In this document: positions 11,101-21,292 of the stretch, piece after piece
Numbering within the stretch: position 1 is the first letter of the stretch
Layout: every line of letters begins with the position of its first letter
NCBI RefSeq assembly: GCF_017916325.1
Contig: NC_090164.1
Coordinates: 1,116,001 to 1,180,000 of the forward strand
Direction: 5' to 3'
DNA length: 64,000 nucleotides
From: Leishmania martiniquensis
Lineage: Eukaryota > Euglenozoa > Kinetoplastea > Trypanosomatida > Trypanosomatidae
Notes under the pieces: model-generated
Told to the model about the DNA's origin: nothing
What the model saw: only the letters and a program-made list of their open reading frames with translations
Databases searched by the model: none
Made by a program: the position numbers and the translations under genes

Positions 11101-12195
11101 CGCCTTCACGTCTTGCTGCAGAGTGGCACCCCCGCACTTCCCACACCCCAACAAGCAGGAGGGGTCGTCCCTCGCCTAATCCCATGCGTGTAACCCGCGT
11201 GCGTCATCGGCACTTCTGAGCAGTGCATTTTTTTTCGCGCTGCGCGATGGCCTGAGAGGCGCCACACAAAAAGAATGTCGGCGAAGCGAAAGCAGTCAGG
11301 GGATGAGCACGAAACTGGCCAGCGCTTCGGCGCGGCCTGTCTCCTGGCAGGATTTGGCTGTGGCTGCGAAAGGGGGTGGGCGGTGCACCGAGGAGGCATG
11401 TGCGGGGGGACGTAGGCTGGTGAAGATCAGCGGCCAAAGCGCAGGGCAGTATGTCATTGCAAAGACGACTGCCCTACGCGTTTTTCTGTTATGGTCGTCG
11501 CTCTTGTGCGCTTTGGCTACCGTGACCACCAGTGAGCCCCTTCGCATGTGCGACAACCTGAAGAGCCACGCGAACAGAGGGGACTATAAGGTTGAATTTT
11601 CAGAGGAGGGGGCGGATTGAGTCGTGCCGTCAGGGATACACGGGGATCGAATAGCCGCAAGAAACTGTCGTATACCGCCCCGCCTCTCGCCGCTCTTCCG
11701 GCCGCCGTTGATGATCGCTGCAGGGGTTACGGAGGTTGTGGATGGCACAAGCCTCCACATTTGCCTAAGACTTTCTCGGAAGGGTTTGTTCCCCCTTTTC
11801 GAACCTTTCCGTGCCCTTTTTGTGACTGGTAGCCATACAAGGATCAGCACCGCTGCAACACCCCTCCACATGTAGACCCACCTCGCAGCGAAGGCGGTGT
11901 GTAGCAGGGAGAAGAGGCAGCCGCACCGTCGCTTCTGCCAAGGCAACGCACTTCCCTTCTCTTTCTTCCGTTCTTCGCGTACCAGCGTATACGCACACAG
12001 GCCCACGAACACACGCACACACAATAGCGGGTGCACTCTTTAGCACTTCGAGGCTCGCCGCAAAGGCCCCGGAAAGCGCAATTTTTTTTCTTCAATGTGA
12101 CCCACTCCTTTCACCGCGGGGCCGCTGCCGCTGAGTTTCTTTACCTTTTCTTATCTTCCTCTCTCTGGTGGCGCCGAGCCGGTGCAGTGCACGCG
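11101..12195. other. Non-coding leader region upstream of PDE
   Basis: No gene is supported. Both strands carry only short frames. The last 100 bases hold the pyrimidine-rich acceptor region for the phosphodiesterase gene, described separately. Confidence 0.55.
12136..12187 (+). promoter_or_regulatory. Trans-splice acceptor deciding the PDE start
   Basis: A pyrimidine-rich tract (12136-12170) is followed by AG at 12177-12178 and 12186-12187. The next in-frame ATG is at 12196. Spliced-leader addition here would exclude an in-frame upstream ATG at 12031 from the mRNA, so the protein most likely starts at 12196. Confidence 0.55.
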
Positions 12196-15100
12196 ATGCC
12201 TCTCATGCCGGGGCACCCCGTGCCCCGCTCTCAGTGGGTGGAATCAGCCGAGACGTGTGCGGCGTGCGACAAGCGCTTCAGCTTTTTCATATCCAAAGAG
12301 AACTGCCCATGTTGCGGGCGACTTTTCTGCTCCACCTGTCTCTCAGCGACGTGCGAACTTTTCCCGATGGCACCGCCAAAGGCGGTTTGCCCTGATTGCT
12401 TTCGAAAAACTGAAGACTGGCGTCTTGGTCAGCGCGAGCAGCAGCAGACCTCGTCGCACGGGGACACTGTGGCTGCGGCTCCTCCTCCCACCTCTTCGGC
12501 GGCTCTCGAGGCAAAGGTGAAGATGTACGAGGAACAGTTCGATGCTGTGAAATCAAACGCCCGCCAGCTTCGCGAGGAGAACGACTCCCTTATCGATCTT
12601 CTCGCTGCCAAAGATATTTCCATTGCCAATCTGAAGGAGGAGCTCACGAAGGCCGACGTCTTGATCAGCGATTCGGCCAAAGCGGCCGGTACGCTGCGAG
12701 CGCAGTTGCAGGACGAACCACACGAGCGCCAGAGTATGGAGCGACGTTTCGAAGAGGCTGTGCAGAGAGCAGCAACAGCTACGCAGGCGAGCGACTCCAT
12801 GGCTGAGCAGATTCGGGAGCACGCGGAGGCAAAAATAGCTTCGGAGGCGTTGGTGGCAAGGCTGGAAGCCAGGGCGCAAAAGGCGGAGGACAAGTACACG
12901 CAAAGCGAGCAGGAGATGAAGGAGTTACGCGCTGCAATGAAGGCGGTAAATGCCCACAATGCGGAGAGGATCGATGAATTGACTGCCCGGCTGCAGTCGA
13001 TGGCGGACGCCAACGCGCACCTTCAGAGAGAATATGACCGCAAAGTCGAGGTGTTGCACCTGGCCGAGCAATATCGAACAGCAGCCGACGAGATGCACGA
13101 CGTGGAGGTGCAGCACCTCCGAAATTACCTCACATACGCCATCTCTACCGCAATGAAGGTAGTGGAGGCATACGGTGGCCGACAGATTTTGGCAACAAAA
13201 GCTGTATACGGCGCCGGGAGTGCTGATGCTCCAGCGAGGCAGTGCGCGATCAATGCTGTTGATGAGCGGCTCAATGAATCCAATTCAGCGGGGCAGCACG
13301 ATAAGGGAGAGCTAAGCCACTCCGTAGGGGAGGCTTTCCGACCGCAAAGTGAGGCTGCGCTCACCGCTGAGCCCTCCGGAGCGTCAGCGCCCAAACTTTG
13401 CACCTCACATGGGACGGAAATAGCGGCAGCACAGCAGGAGGTGTCCAGCCAGCGGGAAGTGAATGCACGCCTCCGCGCCGAGCTGGCGGACAAGGAGCGG
13501 CGCTTGTCCGAGTTGCAGCGTGGGTGTATCGAGGCCGCCACTGCGGCGCGAGCTGAGCTGAAGGGCCTTCGCAGAAGGCTTTCAGAGACGAAGCTTGCGC
13601 ACGCGGGGTGGCGGGACTCGTGTGAGGCGTGCTTGATCGAGCTGCAGAGGGTCATAGAGGCGGCAGTCTCGCCAGTGTCGGTTACGGGTTCAGAGATGAG
13701 TAGGACATCAGCGACCAAGTCGAGATGGGCGCGGCCGACCATTGTAGAGGAGGTGCAGTACCCGAGTGTAGCGGAAGTGGACGTGAGGGCCATTGCGCCG
13801 GTGCCTGGGCTTGAGCAGTGGGAGTTCGACACCGTTGCTGAGGCACAGCGAGGCGGCGAGGCGGACGTGCTCATGCGCATCGGTCACCAGGTCGCGCTGA
13901 ACCTGCACCTCTTCCCCGATAGCGCCTCGCTGCACCGGTGGGTATGCATGCTGGCTACAGTGCAGGCGAATTACCGTGCAAATCCGTACCACAACCAAGT
14001 GCATGCGGCGGATGTGTTGCAGGGCGTGTACGCGCTGATGTGCAGCTGCCCTGACCTGCTGGCGCAGATGACGGCGATGGAGAAGCGCGCCGTCATGTTT
14101 GCTGCCGCCGTGCACGACATCCGCCACCCCGGCCGTTCCGAGATGTTCCTCAAAAACACCTTCGACGCGACCTACATGCAATACAACGGGCTGCAGGTGC
14201 TGGAGCAGATGCACACAGCAACTGCCTTTCATCTCCTGGCCACACCGGAGCTGGACTTCACGCGCGGCGACATGGACGATGCAGAGGCCCTGCAGTTCCA
14301 TGGTCTTGTTGCGGCGCTCATCGGCTGCACCTTCATGGGGCGCCATGCGTCTTTGATGGAGCAGTGGTCATGCCCTCTCCAGAAAGGCGAGAAGTATGAC
14401 TTGGCTGTAGCCGCGGATCGGCAGCACGTGCTCTCGCTGCTCTTGCATGCAGCAGATGTTGGGGCGCAGGCCCGAGGACTGGCGGTGGCGCCGAAGTGGC
14501 TGGGCATTGTGGAAGAGATGTGCGCGCAGGGCGATGAGGAGGCGGCACGCGGGCTGCCGCTGAGCCCAGGTAGCAGCCGCAACGCCAGCCTCGAGAGAGA
14601 CCAACTATTTTTCATCGAAACGTTTGTTGTGCCGCTGTTCGATCTGGTGCATCAACTATTCCCTACCATTGAGTCACCGATGCGGAACCTGCGAGCGATG
14701 CACGCGCGCTACTGCATGGCCTTGCAGGAGGCGCGTGCGTTTCCGCCGCCTGTTCAGTACAGGAAGCCCACAGAGCCGGCGGACAGTACGGCGGAAGCGT
14801 CCCACGCGGAGTACCTGAACGCCCGCCAAGCTGCACTAAGGAATCAGGAAAAGGCACTGGAGCAATCAATGCAGCGACTACGGGAGGCAGCGGCCGCTGT
14901 GGCGAGTCGGGAGAAGCAGGTCGAAGAACGGGCGACTGCTGCGAGGAAGGTAGAGGCATCCTTCAATAGCCACCGAAGCGACAGGCAAGAAGCCTTCTCG
15001 TCGATCGATGAAGAGGAGCTGCTGCGTGCCACCGCTGCTGTCGTGGCGCGCGAGGCGGAGGTGCAGCAGAGGGCGGCGGAGGTAGAGAAGATGACGGCCG

Positions 15101-15480
15101 CGTTGGAGGAGAGGGAGGAGATTGCGTCTCGCCTCGCTGAGCAGCTGGCCGACGTCGCCGAGAAAATGAATGGGCGCCGCCGATTCCTGCACTACCGCGA
15201 GGCACGTCTTCGGCAATTCGAAGCCGCTTTGCGTGGTGCGCAGGGAGCTGATCTATTGTCTTTCAATGATGTCCCATCGCGTATGGACTATACTGGGGCG
15301 AAGCCGGCTGCAGCGCCCGCATCGTGTGATCGTATTTCGCCGGCTTCTGTGAAGATGGTGAAGCTGGAGAGTGCACTGGAGAAGCTCACCTCTGCACTGC
15401 GGAGCCTGCAGGGAAGAAGCCTCTCTCCTGAGTCGAAGAGGGATACGTGGGCAGCGGCGTGCGCACCCGAGTCGTCTTAG
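12196..15480 (+). CDS. PDEC: FYVE-domain cyclic nucleotide phosphodiesterase (PDEC type)
   Basis: A 1094-residue class I phosphodiesterase that hydrolyses cAMP and/or cGMP. An N-terminal FYVE-like zinc domain (residues 14-70) has Cys pairs 21/24, 37/40, 45/48 and 65/68. Long coiled coil follows (about 100-310), and a second coiled coil follows the catalytic domain (about 870-1030). The catalytic domain has the metal-binding signature HNQVHAADV from 599, HDIRHPG at 640-646 and HAADV from 751 (Asp754). The FYVE, coiled-coil, catalytic, coiled-coil order matches kinetoplastid PDEC; in T. cruzi that enzyme is linked to the contractile vacuole and osmoregulation (established knowledge). Oddities: the basic RHHCR core of FYVE is replaced by KENCPCC, so PI3P binding is doubtful, and the residues after HPG and HAAD differ from the usual NN and ISNP. 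The start was chosen by the splice signals. An in-frame extension to 12031 is less likely. Confidence 0.88.
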   Translation: MPLMPGHPVPRSQWVESAETCAACDKRFSFFISKENCPCCGRLFCSTCLSATCELFPMAPPKAVCPDCFRKTEDWRLGQREQQQTSSHGDTVAAAPPPTSSAALEAKVKMYEEQFDAVKSNARQLREENDSLIDLLAAKDISIANLKEELTKADVLISDSAKAAGTLRAQLQDEPHERQSMERRFEEAVQRAATATQASDSMAEQIREHAEAKIASEALVARLEARAQKAEDKYTQSEQEMKELRAAMKAVNAHNAERIDELTARLQSMADANAHLQREYDRKVEVLHLAEQYRTAADEMHDVEVQHLRNYLTYAISTAMKVVEAYGGRQILATKAVYGAGSADAPARQCAINAVDERLNESNSAGQHDKGELSHSVGEAFRPQSEAALTAEPSGASAPKLCTSHGTEIAAAQQEVSSQREVNARLRAELADKERRLSELQRGCIEAATAARAELKGLRRRLSETKLAHAGWRDSCEACLIELQRVIEAAVSPVSVTGSEMSRTSATKSRWARPTIVEEVQYPSVAEVDVRAIAPVPGLEQWEFDTVAEAQRGGEADVLMRIGHQVALNLHLFPDSASLHRWVCMLATVQANYRANPYHNQVHAADVLQGVYALMCSCPDLLAQMTAMEKRAVMFAAAVHDIRHPGRSEMFLKNTFDATYMQYNGLQVLEQMHTATAFHLLATPELDFTRGDMDDAEALQFHGLVAALIGCTFMGRHASLMEQWSCPLQKGEKYDLAVAADRQHVLSLLLHAADVGAQARGLAVAPKWLGIVEEMCAQGDEEAARGLPLSPGSSRNASLERDQLFFIETFVVPLFDLVHQLFPTIESPMRNLRAMHARYCMALQEARAFPPPVQYRKPTEPADSTAEASHAEYLNARQAALRNQEKALEQSMQRLREAAAAVASREKQVEERATAARKVEASFNSHRSDRQEAFSSIDEEELLRATAAVVAREAEVQQRAAEVEKMTAALEEREEIASRLAEQLADVAEKMNGRRRFLHYREARLRQFEAALRGAQGADLLSFNDVPSRMDYTGAKPAAAPASCDRISPASVKMVKLESALEKLTSALRSLQGRSLSPESKRDTWAAACAPESS

Positions 15481-16359
15481 AGTTGTCGGAGTGTACAGAG
15501 AAGTGTGATGGCTGCCAAAGGTGCCAAGGAGGACACGTGTGCCAACACTCCTTCGAGAGGTGAGACTGGTGCAAGAGATGTGTAAGACATGAACGATGGC
15601 TCGCGCGCGGTCACATCGCTGTGGAGGGCTCTCGCCATCGGGGTTCCGCGTTTGAATGCTTTTTTTTTTGAGGTCATGCGACCCGAGCACGCACACACGA
15701 ATGCGCCATCATATTCGAAGAGTCACTGAGGTATCTTATCACCTCCTCTCGGGCCGACCGCTTGGCGACGGTGCCGCAGAGGTAGAGGGAGCGCAAACGG
15801 TGTTGGCGCCTTGTATATATGTATATATATATATGTATATATGTATACATTCCCTACCACCACCAGCCACGCATGCCCCAACGGAAGAGAGCATTGACAC
15901 AGGCGGTGGTGGTGTAGTCTGAGGCAAGGAGGGGGTGAGCACAGCGGTTGCACTGCATGCGGTTTCGCTCGTACTCTCACTGCAATGCTCTCTGCTCTGC
16001 TCTGGTTCTCTTCTCACTTTCTCTTCTCTCCGGCCAACACGGCGGCATCTCTACCACATGCGGTGGCCCTTTCTGGCGCTGCCGCCTCTTCGCGCTATCG
16101 CACACCGTTTTGCCCATCGCGCCGGTGGACTGGGGTGTGAGGGCGCTGCCTATCGCGTAGCTGCTAAGCATCGGAGCGCACTCTTTTCGCCCCTCACCAG
16201 CTACCGCGCGGTGATAATCGAAGTTGTTTTGTGCGCTTGAGCTCATCGCATCCACTCCTCGCTTCCCATTTCACAGTTCCTTTTGTGCTTACTCACTGGT
16301 TCCGTACTCTCCTTAATCCCCTATCCCCATTCCCTCCCTCCCCCTCTCTCCCCCCACAA
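15481..16359. other. Intergenic region with TA microsatellite and splice signals
   Basis: No gene is seen. An alternating TA/ATGT repeat lies at about 15811-15849 and can fold on itself. A pyrimidine tract at 16252-16274 with AG at 16275-16276 is a plausible acceptor for the next gene. A longer C/T tract (about 16309-16356) runs right up to the next ATG with no AG between. Confidence 0.55.
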
Positions 16360-17286
16360 ATGGACCCCTCCGATCGTAAGGTCGACAAGACGCCTGTGGT
16401 GTCGCCGAGGACGGAGGTGGCAGCCAAAAGCACAATCCCTGGTACGTTCCCCCCGAGCGATGCTGTGTCAGGGTACGCAGGTGCTGAGGACGGCTCACAA
16501 GTTCCACAACTTTCCATGACGTCACCCATGACCCCGTACTACACGCAGTATCCTGCCGTGTGCGCTCTCCCGCCCGGTGCCGTTCCTATGGGTTTTCACA
16601 TACCGCCACCGCCCGGTACCGGCTCTCCGCAAATGTGGGTACCTGGTATGATTCCACCCGCACCCACATCCAACCCGAACACCGCTCTGACGCCCCACCC
16701 CTACGTATCACCGTATGGTGCTGGTGCGCAGCCGGTGATGTACATGCCGATGCCTTATAGCTACTCGCCGTACATGGCAGCGACTGCAGCTACCTCGGCC
16801 ACGGCAGTAGGGACCTCCTTTAGCGCGCCACAGCCCGCGAAGCCGGCGGGTCAGGTAGCGACTCCTCCCTACACATCTTCTGCAAGTGCACCTCTTCATA
16901 CGCATTCGAGCACCGCGGAGTCACCGATACTCTCTACACCTTTCGCGGAAACGCCAACAAACAGTGCCGCACCCGCGCCATTCGTGGCGCCGGTGCCCAC
17001 ACCCGTGTCAAGCATCACAGCGGTTGAGCTCTGCGTAATGCCGCTGATGCCCAACACCAAGTTGCCGCCTGGCGACCCGTTCTGCCCTGCAGGCGTGACG
17101 GTGCCCTCACAGTACGCTACAGCGTCGGGTGCCTGCTTAGCAGACGACGCAGCCGTGAACGCATCGCTTTCGCTGCCCCCGCATCAGTGCATCAGTGCGG
17201 CCAGCGGCTTCCTGGCTGCTCCTCAAGAAAGGGAGGTGCAGGCGATCACTGCTGCTGCTGCTGCCGCCTGCATCAGCGCGTCCTAA
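16360..17286 (+). CDS. Proline/alanine-rich low-complexity protein, unknown function
   Basis: A 308-residue protein dominated by Pro, Ala, Ser, Thr and Tyr, with motifs such as PMGFHIPPPPGTG and MYMPMPYSYSPYMAA, and no recognisable domain. It lacks a signal peptide and clear membrane spans. A run of Ala near the C-terminus (AITAAAAAACISAS) is encoded by GCT/GCC repeats. Pro/Tyr-rich disordered proteins of this kind in trypanosomatids are often RNA-associated, but nothing here proves that. The start is the first ATG after the AG at 16275-16276; the upstream frame has no earlier ATG. The single long frame and position in the gene array support it as real, while function is unknown. Confidence 0.65.
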   Translation: MDPSDRKVDKTPVVSPRTEVAAKSTIPGTFPPSDAVSGYAGAEDGSQVPQLSMTSPMTPYYTQYPAVCALPPGAVPMGFHIPPPPGTGSPQMWVPGMIPPAPTSNPNTALTPHPYVSPYGAGAQPVMYMPMPYSYSPYMAATAATSATAVGTSFSAPQPAKPAGQVATPPYTSSASAPLHTHSSTAESPILSTPFAETPTNSAAPAPFVAPVPTPVSSITAVELCVMPLMPNTKLPPGDPFCPAGVTVPSQYATASGACLADDAAVNASLSLPPHQCISAASGFLAAPQEREVQAITAAAAAACISAS

Positions 17287-18322
17287 TGCAGACAGTTGCG
17301 CGTTTCTTTCGAGACGGTTGTATTTGCCTTGACTGCTGCGTACTGCCCGTTAGTGAAAGCGGACGCTCAGCGAGGAGTTGCTCTTCCCCACCCATTTCAT
17401 ACGCTTTTACCCCTTCCCGAGGTGTCAACAGAAGGACCTCGCCATGAAGTCGCGCTTCTAGTCTAGGCTGGCGACCTCTTCCATTTCATGAGGCTCCGAA
17501 GTTTTCATTTGTTTGTGTTTGCCAGACGCTGCCGATATATGCAGCTAATGGGAGGTGACGCCACGCCTGCGCGAGTTCGGCATGGAGAAGAGGCGGCAGA
17601 GGACGCGCAGGGCGAGTTTGAGGGCATTTTGCTGCTCCTTCTTTTTGTTCTTCATTTTATGTGAGGATGGCGGCGCAGCGGAGCGCGTCATCCTTCGTTT
17701 GTGTGGTGCCTTCGTTTCTCCCTTCTTTTTATGACATTGATGCTGGCGGTTGCACAGACCACACGCGCGCAAATACAGGCTCCTGTGCGCAGATGTGCAA
17801 GATGGCTACGCATGCCACTTTGTGTGTCGAAGAAAAAAAAACGCGATTGACGTTGCGTTTTTTCTCTGTTTAGCCCTGAGCGCCATCGGTTCTTGCGAAA
17901 AATAAAAGACAAAGCGAGAACGTGGACGCGTTGACGAGCGTTGGAGCTCTCGCGCTGCGTGGCAGTGACGTCGAGCGGGCGCTCGTTGTTGGGCGTGACC
18001 TCGCATGTACTCTTGGCGGTGGCACGTGCGTCTCAAGTGATGATTAGGCAAGTACGTGCCAGTCAGCAGCCAATCATGCTCTTTCAATGATTGTGCACAT
18101 CGGCTGCTTCTTGCGCTTGTGCGTGTCATGTGCATGTTTGCACGTCAGCAGCCGCAGCGCTGCCCGTGCAGTGTGGCCGTTTCCCGTCCCCTCTTTCTAT
18201 GCCCCGCTTACCGCTGCCCTTAGTTCCTGTGCTGCCGACCCTCTCTTGTCTGTGCGTGTGTGTGTACCTGCGTCATTCCGCATGCCGCGCACCCCCCTTC
18301 CACACACACCTCAGCAACACGC
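17287..18322. other. Intergenic region
   Basis: About 1 kb without a supported gene. T-rich segments occur near 17635-17725 and 17825-17870. The final part (18100-18320) is C/T-rich and precedes the next gene; in-frame ATG choices there are uncertain. Confidence 0.5.
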
Positions 18323-21292
18323 ATGCGGACCTCGAAGCCTCGCCGAGTTTTTGGCTTATCTGGGTGCCTGCGTTCTTCGGCCTTTTTGGAGCTGTACGGA
18401 CGTGCACAAACAACAGAGGCTGCTGAGGCTCTGCCTACGCCACGCCAATGTGGCGACGCCGCACCTGTAGATGAGCGGTGGGCAAAGTGCGAAGCGTTCT
18501 TGAAGCGCTTTCGATCTCACCTTTACATTCACCCGGGCAAGGCGCCCGTGGAATTATGCAGGGAGGCCCTGAGGGCCGTCGAAGAACTGCTTGCCTCATC
18601 GCCGACGCGCCGCTCCACCGTTGCGCGCAGACTCTGGAGAGACGCGCTCGCATTGCACTCTCACTTGCCGGCGCACGACGTCAGTGCGGCGGCAGAAACA
18701 GCGAGCGCGCTTCTGTTCTCCGACCAGGCACAGCGCGGCTGCCTCGTGTGCTCACGAGTGGATGGACATCCCCGATTCCGTCAGGAGCTGCGCAGCGGGA
18801 CGGGGCTTAGGGACTGCCTGCGCCTCTTAAGCGTGCATGCCATGTGCGCATCCTACTCGTGCGAGGCTCTCTCCCCTCAGTGGTGGACCAATCTCGCTGA
18901 CTCTCTGGACGAGGCGAAGCGTATCATCACCGCGGCGGACAAGTCTAGGCGCATACCCATAGCACAGGCTTTGGAGTTGTTGGCGTGGTCGCTGGACTGG
19001 CTGCATCACCAAAGTGGCACCCCCGAGAGAAAGGCCCTCACGGCGCTGAAGCCGAAGCTTCCACGCTGGCTTCCCTTTCTCTTCGACGAATATGATGCCG
19101 CCGCCGTGAAGCCGTCGTCGAAGACTCTCGCGCTCTTGTCGCCGCGTTGGCTGCTGAAGATGGCGGCACACGCGGAGAGCAACAACGACGTCGGCGCTCT
19201 CGTCAGACTTCTGCGCGATGCCTTGCGCAAAGAGGATCGCTACCGCGGCTACGCTGTTTTTCAACTTTCCTCGCGTGTCGCCGATCTCCTGGTGCGCCGC
19301 TTTCCACACCACCCCAGCGCAGCCCATGCGGTGTCTCTGCATGGCACAGCCCTACAATGCTCGTCGCTGCAAGCGTACGGTACAACGCAAGAGGGATTTC
19401 ACAAGACTCTGGATGTGCTTACCTGCATGTCTGGTGCGCAACCGTACTTTGCCACGCAGGCATTGCTGCGCCATCACCCCCCTGAGACGGCAGCGAAAAC
19501 ACAGGAGCAGCACGGCGACCTGCTGACTGGAAACCCTGGCCTCAACTGGCGCACGGCTCTCACCTTCACCATGCAGCAGGTGGGGGCGGCCAACCCTCAC
19601 TGGCGCGTGTATCTTCCAGAAACGCTGCGGCTTTTAAGCGATGCTGGTAAGTCGAAGTTGTTTTGGAGTCTTTTGCAAGAGTACGACGCAGCGGACGCCA
19701 CAGCCAACATTTCCATTGCGGCGTCGCTGGGCCGCGCGATGCAGCGCAGCGGAAGATGGTGGCACGCGATGGAGGTGCTGGACCTGCTCTGCAGCGCGCC
19801 ACCGCCAAAGAACACCACTGAGGATCAGTTGATGACGGCGGCGTGCACCGATACGCTGGAGGTGCTGCTGAAGGCGAAACGGTGGCAGGAGGCACTGCGC
19901 GTGTTTCTGCTGGTGCGTGACGTCATTCCGCCAACGGAATCAGCCCTCGTATTCAGGTTGCTCACATCGATTCCAGCGTCTGCACCTTGGGAAATCGCTC
20001 TCGCTGCGTCGGCAGAGAAGCGTCTTGCATCGCCCACGGTGCGGGCCCTTCTGCTGTGTTTGCATGCCGGCGTGTCGGTCGACCTCCTGCCCCCCTTTCA
20101 CTACCAGCAGAAGGTGGCCGCGTCCATCTTTGCCTTGCATGGCCGGTGGGATCTTGTGCGGACAGTCGTTGAGCGGCACCCCAGCGACGTGTCACTCTGG
20201 CGTTTTCTTGTGCAGGCGATGGAGCACTGTCCAGATGCCGTGGACGACCCGACCGCCGCCGCTATCTTCCCTGTGCCGCTGCTGCACGGCCAATGGAAGG
20301 ACCTGTCGTTTGTGAACGCGTTTGCGCATCTCTGTGTGCAGCGGGGCTGGCTGTCCCTCCTCGCGTCCCACCTGTCCAGCCTTCCTCCAGAGGACTCTCC
20401 GGCCACGCCGGTGTCGCGCCTTCGAGTGGAGTACGAGCATCTTCTCCGCTTTTATCAGCTGAATACGCCTCCACCAGCCAACTTTGTCTTCGGCGACTCG
20501 TACGTTGTTCACCAGTACATGTCGTGTGTGACGAGCCGACGCGTGTCCGTCGTGGCGAGACTGCCTGCGGAGTCTGCCAGCAGTAAGGAGCAAGCCTCCG
20601 CCTACTTACGTGTCCCTTACGAGAATCTGAGTGAGCCGCACCGCGAGGCAGACGGAACAGTAACCGTGCGAGCGACATCCGCTCCCAGTGCCGCGTATCT
20701 CAAGGATCACTGCATTTTCAGCAGTTCCTGCGGCCTTGTCGTGGGCTACAAGGTGCCTGCCTCCGCCTTGTTTCCGTCTGCGCGTGGACTCCTGAGGGCG
20801 CTGGGCAACGAGGGGGCATACCGCCTCGCGTATCAAATGCCAGTCGCCAGCAGCGGCCTTTTTCTGCTCTGCCCCTCCACTACCAGTCTCACGTGGTTCT
20901 CCATCAAACTGTGCGTGAGCCTGTGCGTGGCGGTGATGCCGGCGGTGCCACACGTGCCGTTGCTCGCAACGTCTTTTTTCGCTCGCTATGCGATGAGGTG
21001 GCGTAGCGGCGGAGGCGATCGTCATGAGGTGGAGGCCGTTTTGGTTGCCCTCAATGGACAAGCTGTCCGGCACGCGTGGCGGTCTCTCAAGATGGACATG
21101 AATGCGGAGGGCTGGGGACCGGTCGAGCCGGAAGCCGGGGCTGGGGACATGTATCACATTCATGAGCTTCAGGTCTCACGACGCACGCCAGCGAACCACG
21201 GTGCTGCGATGCTTGCGGACGTGAATGTGTTTGCGTGCCGCGGGCGTTTACTGAAACCACTTAGCACCGATGACGGCAAGGCGGCGGAGTAG
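18323..21292 (+). CDS. Large predicted helical-repeat protein, unknown, possibly mitochondrial
   Basis: A long frame encoding about 989 residues from the ATG at 18323 (an earlier in-frame non-ATG extension to 18260 exists). The N-terminus MRTSKPRRVFGLSGCLRSSA is basic and Ser-rich with no acids, like a mitochondrial presequence. Much of the body alternates short amphipathic helices with Trp/Leu patterns (for example around RSGRWWHAMEVLDLL and KRWQEALRVFLLVRD), resembling degenerate PPR/TPR-type repeats that bind organellar RNA. The last 300 residues look more globular. No catalytic motif is evident. A mitochondrial RNA or ribosome role is inference only. The length and absence of stops make the gene firm. 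Confidence 0.75.
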   Translation: MRTSKPRRVFGLSGCLRSSAFLELYGRAQTTEAAEALPTPRQCGDAAPVDERWAKCEAFLKRFRSHLYIHPGKAPVELCREALRAVEELLASSPTRRSTVARRLWRDALALHSHLPAHDVSAAAETASALLFSDQAQRGCLVCSRVDGHPRFRQELRSGTGLRDCLRLLSVHAMCASYSCEALSPQWWTNLADSLDEAKRIITAADKSRRIPIAQALELLAWSLDWLHHQSGTPERKALTALKPKLPRWLPFLFDEYDAAAVKPSSKTLALLSPRWLLKMAAHAESNNDVGALVRLLRDALRKEDRYRGYAVFQLSSRVADLLVRRFPHHPSAAHAVSLHGTALQCSSLQAYGTTQEGFHKTLDVLTCMSGAQPYFATQALLRHHPPETAAKTQEQHGDLLTGNPGLNWRTALTFTMQQVGAANPHWRVYLPETLRLLSDAGKSKLFWSLLQEYDAADATANISIAASLGRAMQRSGRWWHAMEVLDLLCSAPPPKNTTEDQLMTAACTDTLEVLLKAKRWQEALRVFLLVRDVIPPTESALVFRLLTSIPASAPWEIALAASAEKRLASPTVRALLLCLHAGVSVDLLPPFHYQQKVAASIFALHGRWDLVRTVVERHPSDVSLWRFLVQAMEHCPDAVDDPTAAAIFPVPLLHGQWKDLSFVNAFAHLCVQRGWLSLLASHLSSLPPEDSPATPVSRLRVEYEHLLRFYQLNTPPPANFVFGDSYVVHQYMSCVTSRRVSVVARLPAESASSKEQASAYLRVPYENLSEPHREADGTVTVRATSAPSAAYLKDHCIFSSSCGLVVGYKVPASALFPSARGLLRALGNEGAYRLAYQMPVASSGLFLLCPSTTSLTWFSIKLCVSLCVAVMPAVPHVPLLATSFFARYAMRWRSGGGDRHEVEAVLVALNGQAVRHAWRSLKMDMNAEGWGPVEPEAGAGDMYHIHELQVSRRTPANHGAAMLADVNVFACRGRLLKPLSTDDGKAAE

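Noticed and set aside
13125..13880. 251-codon frame on - strand inside PDE
   Set aside because: Complement of the coding strand of the phosphodiesterase; Ser/Ala-rich shadow.
18260..18322. Upstream extension of the large helical protein
   Set aside because: Begins at a non-ATG codon in a C/T-rich segment; ATG at 18323 gives a clean basic N-terminus.
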